DNA of 64,000 nucleotides from Daucus carota subsp. sativus (taxonomy: Eukaryota > Streptophyta > Magnoliopsida > Apiales > Apiaceae): contig NC_030381.2 of the NCBI RefSeq assembly GCF_001625215.2, positions 40,856,689 to 40,920,688 on the forward strand, written 5' to 3'. The translations under genes and the position numbers were made by a program. This document shows, piece after piece, positions 24,723-36,807 of this stretch. A model generated the notes under the pieces. The model was not told where the DNA came from and made no database searches. It saw only the letters and a program-made list of their open reading frames with translations. The first letter of the stretch is position 1. Every line of letters begins with the position of its first letter.

Positions 24723-27700
24723 CTACTCTTTGTTCAAGACTTTTGGAACTTTTATGTATGAATCCTCGTAATTTGGAACAGCAGCTACTATGGCCTCCCT
24801 AAGAAAGAGAAAGAATAATCACATTAGAAATTTTTTTCAATCAAAAAAGAGGTCCATGACGTATTTGTTTTCAAAAAAATTAATAATATAAAGAAACTAG
24901 TACCTGTTCTCAAATGTTTCAGGCAAATCATCACGCCAGTTGCTTTCTTCAGTATCTGAAGTCACCGGAAACATCTTTAGCAGGGATTATCTAAGACTTC
25001 TACATACAAAGACTAGAACTTATACACAACTTTTTTCACTAAACAAAAGCTCAACTAATATAATAGTTGCTGAACTAATCAGACTAACACCCTAAACCTC
25101 GTTTTTCGAAATGATAATTTATCTGCACATTACTTGACAGGAAATGCTGACAATGAAGATGTCTTTAAATGGGAAACTAGCAAGTGAAACATAACTATAC
25201 TAGTTAACCAATTGGTAAAATATAAAGCTACTTAATGCACTCGACAAGAAAAGTATATAATTTTCGTCCACACCACAATTATAGTATCCTGCCTGCAGTT
25301 TGACAATGTGTCCAACCATCATCATCCAATTACCTTATCTCCTACCATTCCCCTCTTAATGCATTGGTGCTTCTGCTGTATGTGTGTATGTTAAGAAAGA
25401 GGAGCTCTGTCTCCAACTACTTAAAGTCAGTTCAATTATACAGTTATATACTCCCTCTCTCCCAACCATTTCTTTCCACTTTCCTTTTTGGGATGCCCCA
25501 TCCAATTCTTTACATATCAAAACTTACCAAATATAGTAGGATTTTATAATATAAAAATCAACTACACCCACCACTTTTTTCCAATATACTTACTTTATAC
25601 ATTGAATATCAATCAATCCTACCACTATCTTCAATTTTCTTACTTTTTCACTCTTACTTTATATATTTTCTTAACCTCCGTGCCCAACCCAAATGTAATA
25701 AACATTTGGTTGGGATGGAGGGAGTAATAGTATGAATGTCGATGTAGTAGAAATCTTAGAGCAAATCTTTATAATCACCTCAGTGTATCAATTTATGGTA
25801 TAGATCAACAACAGTGTGTTTTTACGTGCAGGTAGCATATATCGTGCCATCGTGGTATTCACTGATAGTTGACTGATGACAGCATCAAAGCAGTGTCATT
25901 CAAATTTTGACTGTTTGAGCACTGTGATATGTGTGAATGAATTGTTGATGTCTGACGGCTGGTTAATTTTATATGAAAAATTATGTCATTCAAATTTAGA
26001 AGTGATAGGTCGATTAGCTAAGTAATAATCTATTTCAATGACATATTAAAAATACTCCATAAAACAGTGAGAGTCGCATTGTGTTAGATTTAAACCTCCT
26101 AACATGGGCAAACTAAATTGTCCATATTCAATACTTTTTAACATCTGTTTTCTCTGCCTTAGCAGTGCAAGTCTGGATTCTGTGCAGTTGCTCCAATAAA
26201 GTGTTCCAAATTATATGCTCCTATATCATAACAAGATATATAGCCATGCCCCTATTATTTCTGTTAGGCAATGGAAGGTCCAACTGACTACAAGAAAGCT
26301 GAAGTCTGTTGAAGTTCAATGATGAACCATAAAGAGGGCTGTCATTAGTGACCAAAAGGGTATTCAACCATCATATAGACAGATTTAAGGACAGTCCATG
26401 CAAATTGTGTTGCAACTTTATTACATCTGTGACAGTTTTTAATTCTTTTGCTATTTAGTGATTTAGTCTAGGTACAGGAATTCCATAGAAGTTAAACCTG
26501 TGAAATCCACAAAAACGATGCACAACAGATAACCACATACAAAATTAAGGGTAATAGAAGGTTTAAGCAATATTCTCCAGTAACATAAGCACTTCTATTA
26601 ATATATTCTTTATAAATGATTCCCCATTATTTTGATTACCACATAACTAATAAGTCCACCAATATCCACAAAGAAATTAGTGATCTTTTATGTACCTCAA
26701 TTTTTATTGGATTAACTAACACCTATTACTTCTCTTATGCTATCTTTGCCTCACTGCATTTTACATATAAATGTCTACAAGCACAAACAAGACACATTAC
26801 AACACAAAAACACTTATAAATGTTCTTGGTATATTCTTTCAGGACCCTCATCTACACCTACTTGGCCACACTTGTACGAACCAAGACTTCATTTATTGGT
26901 ATATTCTTTCAGGACCCTCATCTACACCTACTTGGCCACACTTGTACGAACCAAGACTTCTCCTAATTGAAGTACTACATGTTGCACTTTTTACCATATA
27001 CTTGCAAAAGTTTCTAATACATACGGCTTCCATGATTAAAGTACTAGACATCAATATCAAGTTTTAATAATTCAGAGTTTGTCATAGTATTCAATTGACC
27101 TGCTGAAAATTTACTTTGTAAGATCTTATTAGGGCCAAGGTCAAGTGAATCCGGACACACATGGAAAGTTAAGCTGCTGGCGAAATTCAGAGAGCAAACT
27201 TGTACAAAGAAATAAAATTAAAATTTTGGAACTTGTTGGTAAACAAAGGGAGTTAGTCAGATATTGTTCATGTACCTGCCCTAATAGCTGGTTCAATGCT
27301 CTGAAGATCTACATTTTGAAGTTGTCCAAACCTGTAAATAAAAAAAGAAAGAAAACAATTCTTAAACAATCTAGATTGTAAAAGAAATCATAAGAAAAAA
27401 TGATCCAAACTCGATTGTGAAGCAGAAAAATAAATTATTTAGCAATTTGGAGGAAGTAAATTACCTTGTAGGTAAGTAAGAGAGAAAGACTCTCTTGTTA
27501 TGCTATTATGCTAATGTCTTATACAAGCAATTATAGTTGCATACGGTGTAAGCAATTCATGAAACGCTACTTCACTTTCTTAGTTGCCGACGGTGTTATA
27601 GAAAGAGTAGCTAGTGACTCCCCACCCTAGATACTTTCTTAAGTGCCTACCGCTGTCCAGAAAAAAAAAGAGCTAAAAAGAGAAAGTAGATAAAAGAGAA

Positions 27701-28907
27701 AGAAGCTTTAAAATGACTCTTAGAGGTTATAACCAGGGATATATAGTTATAAGAAGGTAGTTTACTTGGGGGGTGTTTGGTTCATGGTTAATGATCCCGG
27801 TTAACGGGAAACGGAATCTCAATCCATGCATAAGTGTTTGGAATAGTTATTTGGCTGCAAGGAATGGGAACCCCAATTCTTATAGGTCGTTATATCATAT
27901 CCTTCCCACCCCTTGGGTTTCCACACCATTCCCATTCCCATACCCTCCATTTCCATGTCCTATGCTAAGGACTTAGCAAGAAAAGGGAACAGTAAAGCTA
28001 AAGGCCAATAAAGTCTTAAATCCGTAAAAAGGGAATGCTTTGCCAGTGAAGCTGTAGCACTCTGGTGAAAAGCAGTAGAGCCAGGGGCGGTGCCACACTG
28101 GGGCCTGGGGGGACACGTGCCCCCACAGATTTCCCTTTGTGGGCCCCACATATTAGTAATACTCGTATGTTTTGTCATTTGTGTCCCGGATAAATTACTA
28201 AATCTCTCCATGAAATCATCTCAGCTTCAGTCTATTTCAGTTCTAGCAGTAGTTTCAGCATGGTCATGCTTCTCTAGGATTTGTATGTCTAAATCAGTTG
28301 TGGTAGCAGGTTGGTTTTTAAATAAGATTTGAAGGGTAGGATGTTTAGCCAGGTCTGTTTGTTCCAGTATGTAGTAGTTGCTGTTCGAATTTGTAAAACT
28401 AATTAAGTAACATATTTTGAGAATAATCGAAAAATTAAAAGTGCCCCCCTTGAATATTTTGTCGGGCTCCGCCGCTGAGTAGAGCATCAAATTGAATAAG
28501 GGCTTTTATAGTCTAGTAATCGTAACCACAATTCACATACTTAAAACCTTCACAAGTAAAACGCAAGCATATACCAACAATGAGAAACACAATGCAGATA
28601 AACATACATACATACATACATACATACCAATCCACAACTTGCTGAATTTTAGGAGAAAATTCTTCAACCTACACATACACAATCCAAAACTTAAAACCCA
28701 AAAAGTAAACCAAATTAACTGCAAAAGGGGAGAGTTGTGATGAATCGAAACCTCGGCAGGAGTGAGTGAGATGCGAGCGGTTTGGGCCAAACGAGTGAGG
28801 TCCGGAGGGTCCAGACTAGACCTAGCACCGGAAACGCCGCGGCGTTGCTGCTTCTGCTGCACTCTACATATAGAGAGTGGTTTAGAAGCAAAAACTGCCC
28901 CCGCCAT
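24723..28907 (-). CDS. GATC: Glutamyl-tRNA(Gln) amidotransferase subunit C, organellar
   Basis: Five exons on the minus strand: 28907-28752, 28668-28628, 27331-27276, 24955-24904, 24798-24723. All junctions are GT-AG, giving 126 residues. GatC belongs to the GatCAB complex that converts Glu-tRNA(Gln) to Gln-tRNA(Gln) in chloroplasts and mitochondria, stabilising GatA and GatB. Family motifs seen are [15 protein letters not shown] (near 37-50), [22 protein letters not shown] (helix and linker), then DLPETFEN and the C-terminal [11 protein letters not shown]. The first 30 residues are basic and Ser-rich, as expected for an organellar transit peptide. ATG at 28907 is preferred. An in-frame ATG at 28964 would add 19 residues. 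Introns 2 and 3 are swollen by transposons and a tandem duplication. In Arabidopsis the homologue (At4g32915, from memory) also neighbours the GRP gene. Confidence 0.93.
25451..25724. mobile_element. Stowaway-like MITE downstream of GATC exon 4
   Basis: The left end CTCCCTCTCTCCCAACCA is mirrored by TGGTTGGGATGGAGGGAG. TA target duplications lie at 25449-25450 and 25725-25726. The 274-bp element is inside GATC intron 3. Its interior differs from the 240-bp family, so it represents another subfamily. Confidence 0.82.
26826..26960. repeat. Perfect 65-bp duplication, period 70
   Basis: The 65-bp segment 26826-26890 (starting TTGGTATATTCTTTCAGG) is repeated without a mismatch at 26896-26960, separated by ATTTA. 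It lies in GATC intron 3. The identity implies a recent event. Confidence 0.92.
27770..27965. mobile_element. Truncated transposon-like fragment
   Basis: GGGGTGTTTGGTTCATGG at 27770 resembles the outer end of a plant MITE. No matching opposite terminus was found, so only a fragment is inferred. It lies inside GATC intron 2. Confidence 0.3.
28082..28477. mobile_element. Non-autonomous hAT element in GATC intron 2
   Basis: The 396-bp element has ends CAGGGGCGGTGCCA and GGGCTCCGCCGCTG. It is flanked by the exact 8-bp target duplication AGTAGAGC (28074-28081 and 28478-28485). Short open frames inside it do not match a protein I recognise. Confidence 0.88.
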
Positions 28908-29032
28908 AGCTCTGTATGTGTGTATGGAGAGAGATGATTGTATCAACATTAGTCTGCTCCCCATTTTGTCTGCTCAGTCTTGCCTGGTCCTGTTTCCTAT
29001 CTTTATAACTTATATTCTGCTCTCACTAATTA

Positions 29033-29296
29033 CTCCTGGTTGTCACGTTTTTGTTTTTGTCGGTTGAATTGACTAATTTTTTTATCAAAAATTATAAGTT
29101 ACTCTTTCATTATTTTAAAAAACTGAAAATCATATAACAAAAAGAAAAAATCACATCTTAAAGTAGATTATAAGTTATTTTCGATGACATTTTTTTTAAT
29201 TAATCAATTGATAAAGTATTAAAAAAATTCAATCAAACTTTGGTCAATTTGACCGGCACAAACCCAAATGTGACAACTAAAAAGAGACAGAAGGAG
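29033..29296. mobile_element. Stowaway-like MITE upstream of GATC
   Basis: The left end CTCCTGGTTGTCACG and the right end GTGACAACTAAAAAGAGACAGAAGGAG are inverted relative to each other, with a small internal deletion on the left. TA occurs at both edges (29031-29032, 29297-29298). It sits about 125 bp upstream of the GATC ATG, within the expected promoter. Confidence 0.65.
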
Positions 29297-29427
29297 TACT
29301 GTATTATTTAAACGGGTCCAGATCCCGACATACGATTGCTGGCAGAGTTTTTATCCAACACACGCCACACTGTCGGATTACATCAAAAATTTTATTGGAT
29401 ATCCGCGTTTAAAAAACGTTGTATACC

Positions 29428-29520
29428 TGTCTGCAACGATTTTAAGCGCTGGACGGATAGATTGTTTTTTATCTGTATGCAACGGTTTTAAGCACTAGAC
29501 GGATAAATTGTTTTTTGATA
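29428..29520. repeat. Short diverged tandem repeat
   Basis: A unit of about 46 bp (TGTCTGCAACGATTTTAAGC, then GCTGGACGGATAGATTGTTTTTT) is followed by a second version (TGTATGCAACGGTTTTAAGC, then ACTAGACGGATAAATTGTTTTTT). Function unknown. Confidence 0.65.
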
Positions 29521-29729
29521 TACTACGCTTGAAAAATACTTTAATTTTATTATTATACGTAAAATATAATAAGAATTTTTTTACAAAATATTGGTACTTT
29601 TGTAAGTGATGACTCCTTTTTCCTTTCCCTCTTTTCAGGATCTTGTGAAATTAAAATTCTGATATGTTTTTTACAGAAGCTCAAGAACAGCTTGTCGTGA
29701 TGATACCTAGCAGCATCAATAACTTTATA

Positions 29730-30190
29730 AACCTATCTGTGCTTCCAACATATTTTAAGCGTTGGACATCAAAATACAATCTACAGTTTACTTGTTTGAT
29801 TTCTGAAGTATGTTTGAAAACATAAAGGAGCTTATTCCTCTCAGAGTCCATCATCGTATTAAGTCCTCCCGGAATAAAAGGTTCCCTCAATCCAAATTCC
29901 TTTAAAGCCTCAGTTGCTTCGAATCCAAATGACACTTTAAATTTGGGAACCCAGAACTCGCCAAGTCCCTCAGAGCAATTGGAATGTGCAGGTGCTCAAG
30001 GAATCCTGTCCCCGTGGCAAGTTTATCGACCAATTATGGCGCCCGTCTTTAGCATATGGAAGAAGGATGTACATGGATATCTGGCATGTATCCTTGTACG
30101 GGAGTTTTAAAACCTTAAACCCGTCACAGACCTTAATGAATGCATGCCGCATGTAGTTGGAGTGCAAGTATAAACTCAGCATCTGTTAAT
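29730..30190 (-). pseudogene. Serpin pseudogene fragment
   Basis: Read on the minus strand, three frames together give the C-terminal half of a plant serpin. DGFKVLKLPYK and ISMYILLPYAKDG (30190 downwards) are followed, after a frameshift, by KLATGTGFLEHL. After another shift comes WVPKFKVSFGFEATEALKEF and a decayed GGLNTMMDS. The reactive-centre loop and the N-terminal half are absent, and no start codon or intron can be assigned. Intact plant serpins are about 390 residues long; this fragment covers roughly 120. It cannot make an inhibitor. No parent gene is in the window. Confidence 0.8.
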
Positions 30191-30339
30191 TTTAACGATC
30201 AAATTGACAGAAGATGGTGAAAGTGGTGCACATCGAAACGCTTTTAAAACATTGAGTGTGTATTGGAAAAAAAAATTATTTGAGAACAAATCGAAAAAGC
30301 GCCTAAACTTCTGAGGTGCAAAGTGTAAATCACTCTATT

Positions 30340-31508
30340 TTTTTAAAATAAATTTATATATTTGATTATTTACCAAAATCCAAACTAATTCATACTAAAT
30401 ATTAGTTATATCCCTCATATACCATCTTTGTATGTAAAATCTTGACTTTATTTTGCCTCTGATATTTCTAATAAATCATTTAATTGATATTTTAAGAATC
30501 ACAATCAAATAATTTATGTATAACAAGAATGATTCATGTGAAAGTAATTAAGCATACGCATGTAGAGGTTAAAAGTGAGCTTTTTGTATTGTGCAATAAC
30601 AACAAAAATTAATAAATCATAACTTACTGGGTGGGAGAGATCAACTGTGACAGCCCACGAGAACGTCCAACTCCCTGTCAGCATTTAATGGAGCATTTTC
30701 TTCATTATTTACTGCAAATATTCAACAAACATTTAGATTTAAAAACAAAATAATCAAATAAATAAAATTTTAAGAAAAATTGATATGTGCATTTGAGGAA
30801 AATAATTCACATCAAAAATTTTGTGCCATGATGTATGGCACCATAAGAATTAAGAATTGAAAAAAAATCCAAAATTATACCTCATAAAAAATGATCCAAT
30901 ATTATAAAATTATAATTTGATTTATATGACTCAAAATCTTAATTCATATATTATTCTTATATATGGTATATAGGCTTTCCATCAATTTACAATTTCAACC
31001 TAAAACACTTTTGACGATAATAAGCACAATATGTTAAGAAATTTATAAGATATTCATAACAATATTAGCAAATTAGGGAAAAAATCAATGAATCGGCAAG
31101 AATAACAAATAATACAATATTCATAATTGAACCATACTATGTTTATTCATAATTCCAGTGACATTGTGATCGAACGATGACGCATGATACGTAGATGAAT
31201 TTAATGTTTGAAAGATTATATCAAAATTTTGTTTATAATATTTGGAAAAATCAGAAAACAAGTTTACAGAGACAAGAGGAAGTGGTTTGGAGGCGATTGG
31301 AAAAGATGAGAGATGAAGAACAAGGATAACTGATGGTATGTGGTGGTGCATACTGACGAAGTTTTTGTTAAGCATTTGGAAAGATCTAGAATTATCGAGA
31401 TTTTGATGTAATGTCACATTTACCCTCAATTTTTTAACTTATTACAATCCCGTTCCACACATTTTCTTCATATATTTTATTTTCTTAAATGTAAAATTAT
31501 TTTCATAC
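30340..31508. repeat. Segmental duplication, copy 1 (about 1.15 kb)
   Basis: Collinear with 37240-38400 over its whole length at roughly 90 percent identity by eye. It includes the exon-like block (here about 30644-30713, minus strand) between TTTGCAG and GTAAGT signals. In this copy small differences in that block break its frame relative to copy 2. No intact coding sequence is seen. A 102-codon frame at 31121-31429 on the minus strand is disrupted in the other copy. Confidence 0.85.
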
Positions 31509-34500
31509 TTACTTAATACATTTATTTAAAAAAAGTATAGCAAATAATGTAAAACTCACAACTAAAAAATCTAGCGTAATACTAAAATAAATTTATGGAG
31601 AATCTTTAAAAAAATCACAACACCAACAAATAAAACCCGTATCTATAATTTTAGTTAACTACATCACATTGGCCATATAATTCAAATTAACCAGATAATA
31701 TTAACAATGGATTTATTAGAAACATATAAATTCTTAATAACATATATATTGGAAAATAATTAAAAAACACTCTACGGCTATAAGTTAGTGTGTGTCTCTC
31801 TGTGTGTATTAATTTCGTAATTTATTAACTTAAGAATTATATATTAAAAATATATTTGATTATTCTTTATCAAAAAGTGATCGTCAAGAAGTTTATTTAA
31901 TTTTAAAAACTCAACTAAATTTTATTTAAAAGATTATTAATTAGCTATCTATCATAATATCCGCAGGGTGACCCTAGTTTAAGGATTTTCCGTAAATCCT
32001 TGCGGAGTTATGATTTTTGAGTAATCTGCTATTTAAAGTATTTGATAGACACTTTCTCCTTTGGATATAAAACTAATCAATATTTGTGTAACTGCTGGGG
32101 ATCCCAAAGAAAGAACATTGAAGAATTGACTGATATTCCCTAATTTAGTAAATACAATTAAATCAATTATGTTGCTCGTCTGGATCCCATTAGAAGAATG
32201 AATGCGGTACGATTCAGTTTAAGATCGTGTGAAAATGATCTTCTATCAAGTTGTGTTGCTTAATGATATTCATCAATGATTGATGTGTGTCCATGCTTTA
32301 TTTTCACATTTTATATGATATGTTTCTTTGTAATAATAGTTGGAAATTCTATGAATATAAAGGAACGGTGAATAGTAACTTGGATGATGATGTATACAAG
32401 AAAAAAATAAAATATGAATAATAAGTATTTACAAAAATTATAAAAAAAAATTATTGAAACATGAATGAAAAGGACAAAAAAAACTATAAATTAATGGATG
32501 CACTAACTAAACTCAGAAAAGGCTACTAGAATGTCATATTGTTAACTTAAAAAATTAGATCATTCCTCCATTAGAAATGAGTAATAATTTAAAATTTAAT
32601 ATAAATTTTAGGGTTTGTTTTTCATAAATACCCAAGTCTAAAAGAATTTTTACATAAATACTGTCACTTTTTTAAACAAATAGCAAATATACTATGTTTA
32701 AAAAAATATTTGCAAAAATACGGAGGTTGCATATACAACCATATCCGCAACTGCTAGCAACCATATATATGCAACCACAAATGCAACTTTGAAAAAATCT
32801 GTTAAAAATTATATTTATTTGCATAATAAGTTGCAAGTGGTTACAAATAATGAAAATGAATGCCCTTATGGGGCCGATAGCAATTATATAAAACAAACAC
32901 AAAATCAACCAAAAAACAACCACTCTCCACCCTTAAACACCTGCGACTGTACTCGCCACCATCACCAGCCCACAGCCCCACTTCTAATCTACCTTGATCG
33001 CTCAACCCAACACAACACTATGAGCCACACTCCCACCTCTACACACCCGTCACACCCACCTCTGTAGTCACCATCATTACCAGCCCACAGCCCCACCTAT
33101 GATTTGATCTGCCTAAACACAACACAATGTGAGATCTGCTGTAATATGAACGTCATTTATTTCGTCTCAATCGAGAGAGGGGGAGCAACGAATTTAAGAG
33201 ATGAAAATGATTTTTGATTGTAATTTGAGAGAGAGATAGAGAGATGGATAGAAAGCAAGAGAAATCGAGGAGAGAGATGGAGAGAAAACGAGATAAACCG
33301 TATATATGCAAGTTGTGAGTTACTTTTTGAAGAAAATCATAAATTTGCAATGTTCGCAGGGGTATCGTAATTATCGCAATTAATATGCTAAAAGGGAATA
33401 TATTTCATACATAGCCCAGATTTTATCAATATTTTTGTGAATGTATGTTTAGACTTGTGTTTCTGTTATGGATTTTATTAATATGAACAACAAATTTTGC
33501 TATCATATCATATAAAATCAAAATATATGATGATTTGTAGTTAGTTGATCATACATAACTTGGATCAAATATTAATAAGATTTCACAACTTATTCAAAAA
33601 AGCTTACAATTCAAGATATTATCACTAAAATTACAAACGAATAATAGCTAAAAAGTTTAGCACTCATGTAATTTTTTTATCCTTTCGACAAGGCATGCCT
33701 AAGATAATGGAATTTAACTTATATATCAGATTATAGTGTACTTATGCTAAGGGGTCATTTGACAAATTTGAATGAGTTATATTTGATTGAATAAAATATC
33801 TTAATAATCTGAATCAATAAAATATCTGAATGTCGAATAATAAATATCATTTGACATATAAAATTATAATAATATCTGAATGATTTGATTTTCTAATTTT
33901 TACATTAATTAATTGATTTGAATTTAAGTAATTGTCATATAGATATTATTATGTTATTGAAAGTAATTATATTTATTTAAATTCAAATAATTGTAAAAAA
34001 AACTTTGTTAAATAAATAACAAATGAATCGTTTAATGGCTTCATTTAATTAAGGAATAATTAATTCATAAATTGTTAAATATTTTTTTGCACATTATAAA
34101 GCTAAAAAATTAGCTTTCATCTTTTTTTCTATTGATACTTTATGTTAATCTATTATCTACGTGAATATGTACATCATTCCAAAACATGTTGATTTTACAT
34201 AGATATATCCAGCTGAACAGATGAGATAGAATTTAAAGAAAGAATGAATCAACACTTTACTCAGCTCCACGAAAAAAGTTACCAAATGAGATGAAATATC
34301 TTAATTGGTCAGCGAAATCCATTAAGCTGTCATTAATCAATAAACAAATGAGGCTTAAGACAAGAAAAATTAGCATCATGCTAATCTTGTCAATCTATAA
34401 AAAAAATTATCCTTGAATGGTACCTTTTACTATGTTTAGACTTTTATACCCCATGATTGATACAAATATACAACAACACTAAGTTAATAGTATGATACAT

Positions 34501-34600
34501 CTGGCATGCAAGCCTATTAAGAGTCACTGGAAATTACTGGATCTCCTAAAGAAGCTCATGAGTTTGTTGTCTTAGACGTGCATATCAAGTCACACGACAT
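31509..34600. other. AT-rich spacer, no gene recognised
   Basis: No coding signal on either strand. The stretch 32626-33460 may be a transposon (listed separately). The rest contains only low-complexity AT-rich DNA. Confidence 0.5.
32626..33460. mobile_element. Possible non-autonomous element with weak inverted ends
   Basis: AAATACCCAAGTCTAAAAG at 32626 resembles the inverse complement of the segment near 33440-33462 (AAACACAAGTCTAAACATAC). Between them lie TTGCA-rich repeats and a more GC-rich block. No target duplication could be fixed, so the boundaries and class are uncertain. Confidence 0.3.
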
Positions 34601-34769
34601 CGAATTCGTTATTCATCTATGCTTAGGTCCCCTCTTTGCAAACCATGAACCATCAAGCTTGATCTTAACTTCTATGGTGTCAGCCCAAATCGATGAATCT
34701 GAATAACTCAAACAAAAAATGAACTCAGATTAATGGTGGTCGAAATGTTTCCATGATTATATTCTAACC

Positions 34770-36807
34770 AAACTTTCATCATGAAAAAAAGTGGTCTCAT
34801 ATATCATACCAAATATTGCAGCTTTTTTCACACGATAAAAGTGCTACAATTCTACAAACGTATTTGTTAAGCATGAGTCATTGCGCTTTTGCACTTTTGT
34901 GTGCATGGGTTTGTTGGTTTTGGAAAGAATATCATTATATATTCTCAAACTAAAGCCTTTTTCTTGTCACCGATATCACAAGTATCACCGTGCATATTAG
35001 CATAATTTGTTGCATTCAAAAATTGTACATGCAAATTAGTGTTGTAAAAAGCGGGAATCGGACTTAATTGGTGAAGTCACGGAACAACGATTAATCAATG
35101 ATTAATTGAATTGATCGGGGATTAATCGGATTAATCAGAGATTTAATCAGTTCGGCGAGTTACGGAACAGGGATTAATCGGTGACTAATCGTGATTAATC
35201 ACCGAATTTTAGAACAGATGTTTAAAGTATAAAATAGCTTAGTATGTCGATTACGTGGTTTAATGGCTTCTTCCCGTTTTGAGATCATCATCGCCGTCCA
35301 GATTCGCCATTACAAGTGAGATGGATAACACCGTTTTTTGGTTTGTATTGGGGATAACAAAGCTACCTAGGATTTAAGCTATTTGCTGCCGTTGATGGAA
35401 CTAATCGGATATGAGCCAATCACCACCGCAACCATTCAGGTCACCACTCTCTCTTCTTTGTTTGTACGCATGTATCTGTATGTATCTATCACAACTCAAT
35501 TCTCAATTGTGTGTTTAATTTCTTTCTTTCACTTTTGTTGCAATTCAAGTTTCAATTATAGTCAGATCTGATATTGATTCATTCAAGTACTACTATCATG
35601 CATGTTTGTTTGATTTTATCTATTAAACTATCGAGATTCTCATCGTGTGGTTTAATTGTAATGTTTTGGTGATGGTGATTGGTGAGCATGAATCTAGGTG
35701 ATATGCAATCGTAAGAAATTCTATTTTAACTTTTTGATAAAACTGAAATGGAATTGCATTATAATGTTTTAACTTCTGTTATCGGTGTAGATCTATGATT
35801 GGATAAGTACAATTTCTACGAGATATCTGTTTCACTCGGCGTGTCAGCTGTAAAACTTGAATTTTTTGTTTCTGAAAATACGAGATTGATTTGGGAGATA
35901 GTTCATAATTATGTGGATTTGGATGTTGTGAATCATGGTGTAACGGAGGTTACGTTTTGAATCCATAATTATCATGATTTTTAGATATTTAGGCAATAAT
36001 TTATTCTTAAATTAGATTGGCTTTAATTACGAGATCTCTTTTATTCTCTATTCATTATTTGTCTCCATTAGCTTTAATTAGAACAGTTACATTTTGAATT
36101 GTAATTGTGATTGGATAAATATTCTTTATGAATATTTAAATACCTTTAAGTACCATTTATGGGAGTCATTAATCATGACTTTATTGTGCCTTTAATGGCT
36201 TTATTGTGCCTTTAATGGGGCTTTATTGTGCCTTTAATGGCTTTTTGTTCCAATTTGGATGCCATTTTTATGGCTTATTTGACTTGTTGATGATTATATA
36301 TAATATATTTAATCATGTTTTAAACTTTATTTTATTCATCACTTAAATTATTAATTTTTAATGTGTCTAACCAAAGGATTTTCCTTTGGTTAGAAATTAG
36401 TTTATATTTCTATATTTTTTAATTTATTTTTGTTATATATACTCTTTTGTTTTGTTTTTATTAGATTTTCTATCATTTTTACATTACATTAAATATATAT
36501 ATATATATGTGTGTGCGCGCGCGCGCGTGTGATTTACTTGTATACAGATTTATGTTTTTTTTGGTTTGTTTTGTTTTTTTCAGGATAATTTGGAAGCGAG
36601 CTGGTTCGTGGCTTATGGGTGTTCTTTTCTCATTCATTTAAGCTTTATTGTCTAAGCGTCCGGAGTTGTGCTTGCATGACTTTCGGTTAGATGATAAACT
36701 TTCTTGAAAGAAAGATATCCCGGATGCGGTTTATTGTATTTCGATACAATTCATCTACGTATATGTAGACCTTACAAAAAAAAAAAAAAAAAACTTTCAT
36801 CATGAAA
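34770..36807 (+). mobile_element. Poly(A)-tailed retroposon insertion with 17-bp target duplication
   Basis: AAACTTTCATCATGAAA stands at 34770-34786 and again at 36791-36807. The DNA between (34787-36790) ends in a run of A before the second copy. A 3' poly(A) and a long direct repeat are the signature of LINE-type (target-primed) insertion on the plus strand. The 2.0-kb body has no reverse transcriptase frame that I can see. It holds GATTAATCG-rich repeats (35070-35210), a CTTTATTGTGCCTTTAATGG triplication (36179-36241) and an AT/GT/GC tract (36494-36532). It may be a 5'-truncated LINE, a SINE-like element or a retroposed transcript. Confidence 0.72.
36494..36532. repeat. Alternating (AT)n(GT)n(GC)n tract
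   Basis: ATATATATATATGTGTGTGC is followed by GCGCGCGCGCGTGTG. The alternating purine-pyrimidine run of about 38 bp is a candidate Z-DNA-forming sequence, within the retroposon-like insertion. Confidence 0.8.

Noticed and set aside
28533..28964. 143-codon minus-strand frame as a single-exon gene
   Set aside because: Only its first part is real (GATC exon 1). After the donor at 28751 it reads into intron 1 and leaves the GatC family sequence.
31121..31429. 102-codon minus-strand frame in duplication copy 1
   Set aside because: It is disrupted in copy 2 by substitutions and small indels and shows no resemblance to a known domain.
33770..34360. Possible MITE starting GGGGTCATTTGACAAATTTG
   Set aside because: No convincing inverted partner or target duplication could be located.
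36179..36241. Three 21-bp CTTTATTGTGCCTTTAATGG units as a CRISPR-like array
   Set aside because: Direct tandem units without spacers in a plant retroposon. Simple tandem duplication explains them.
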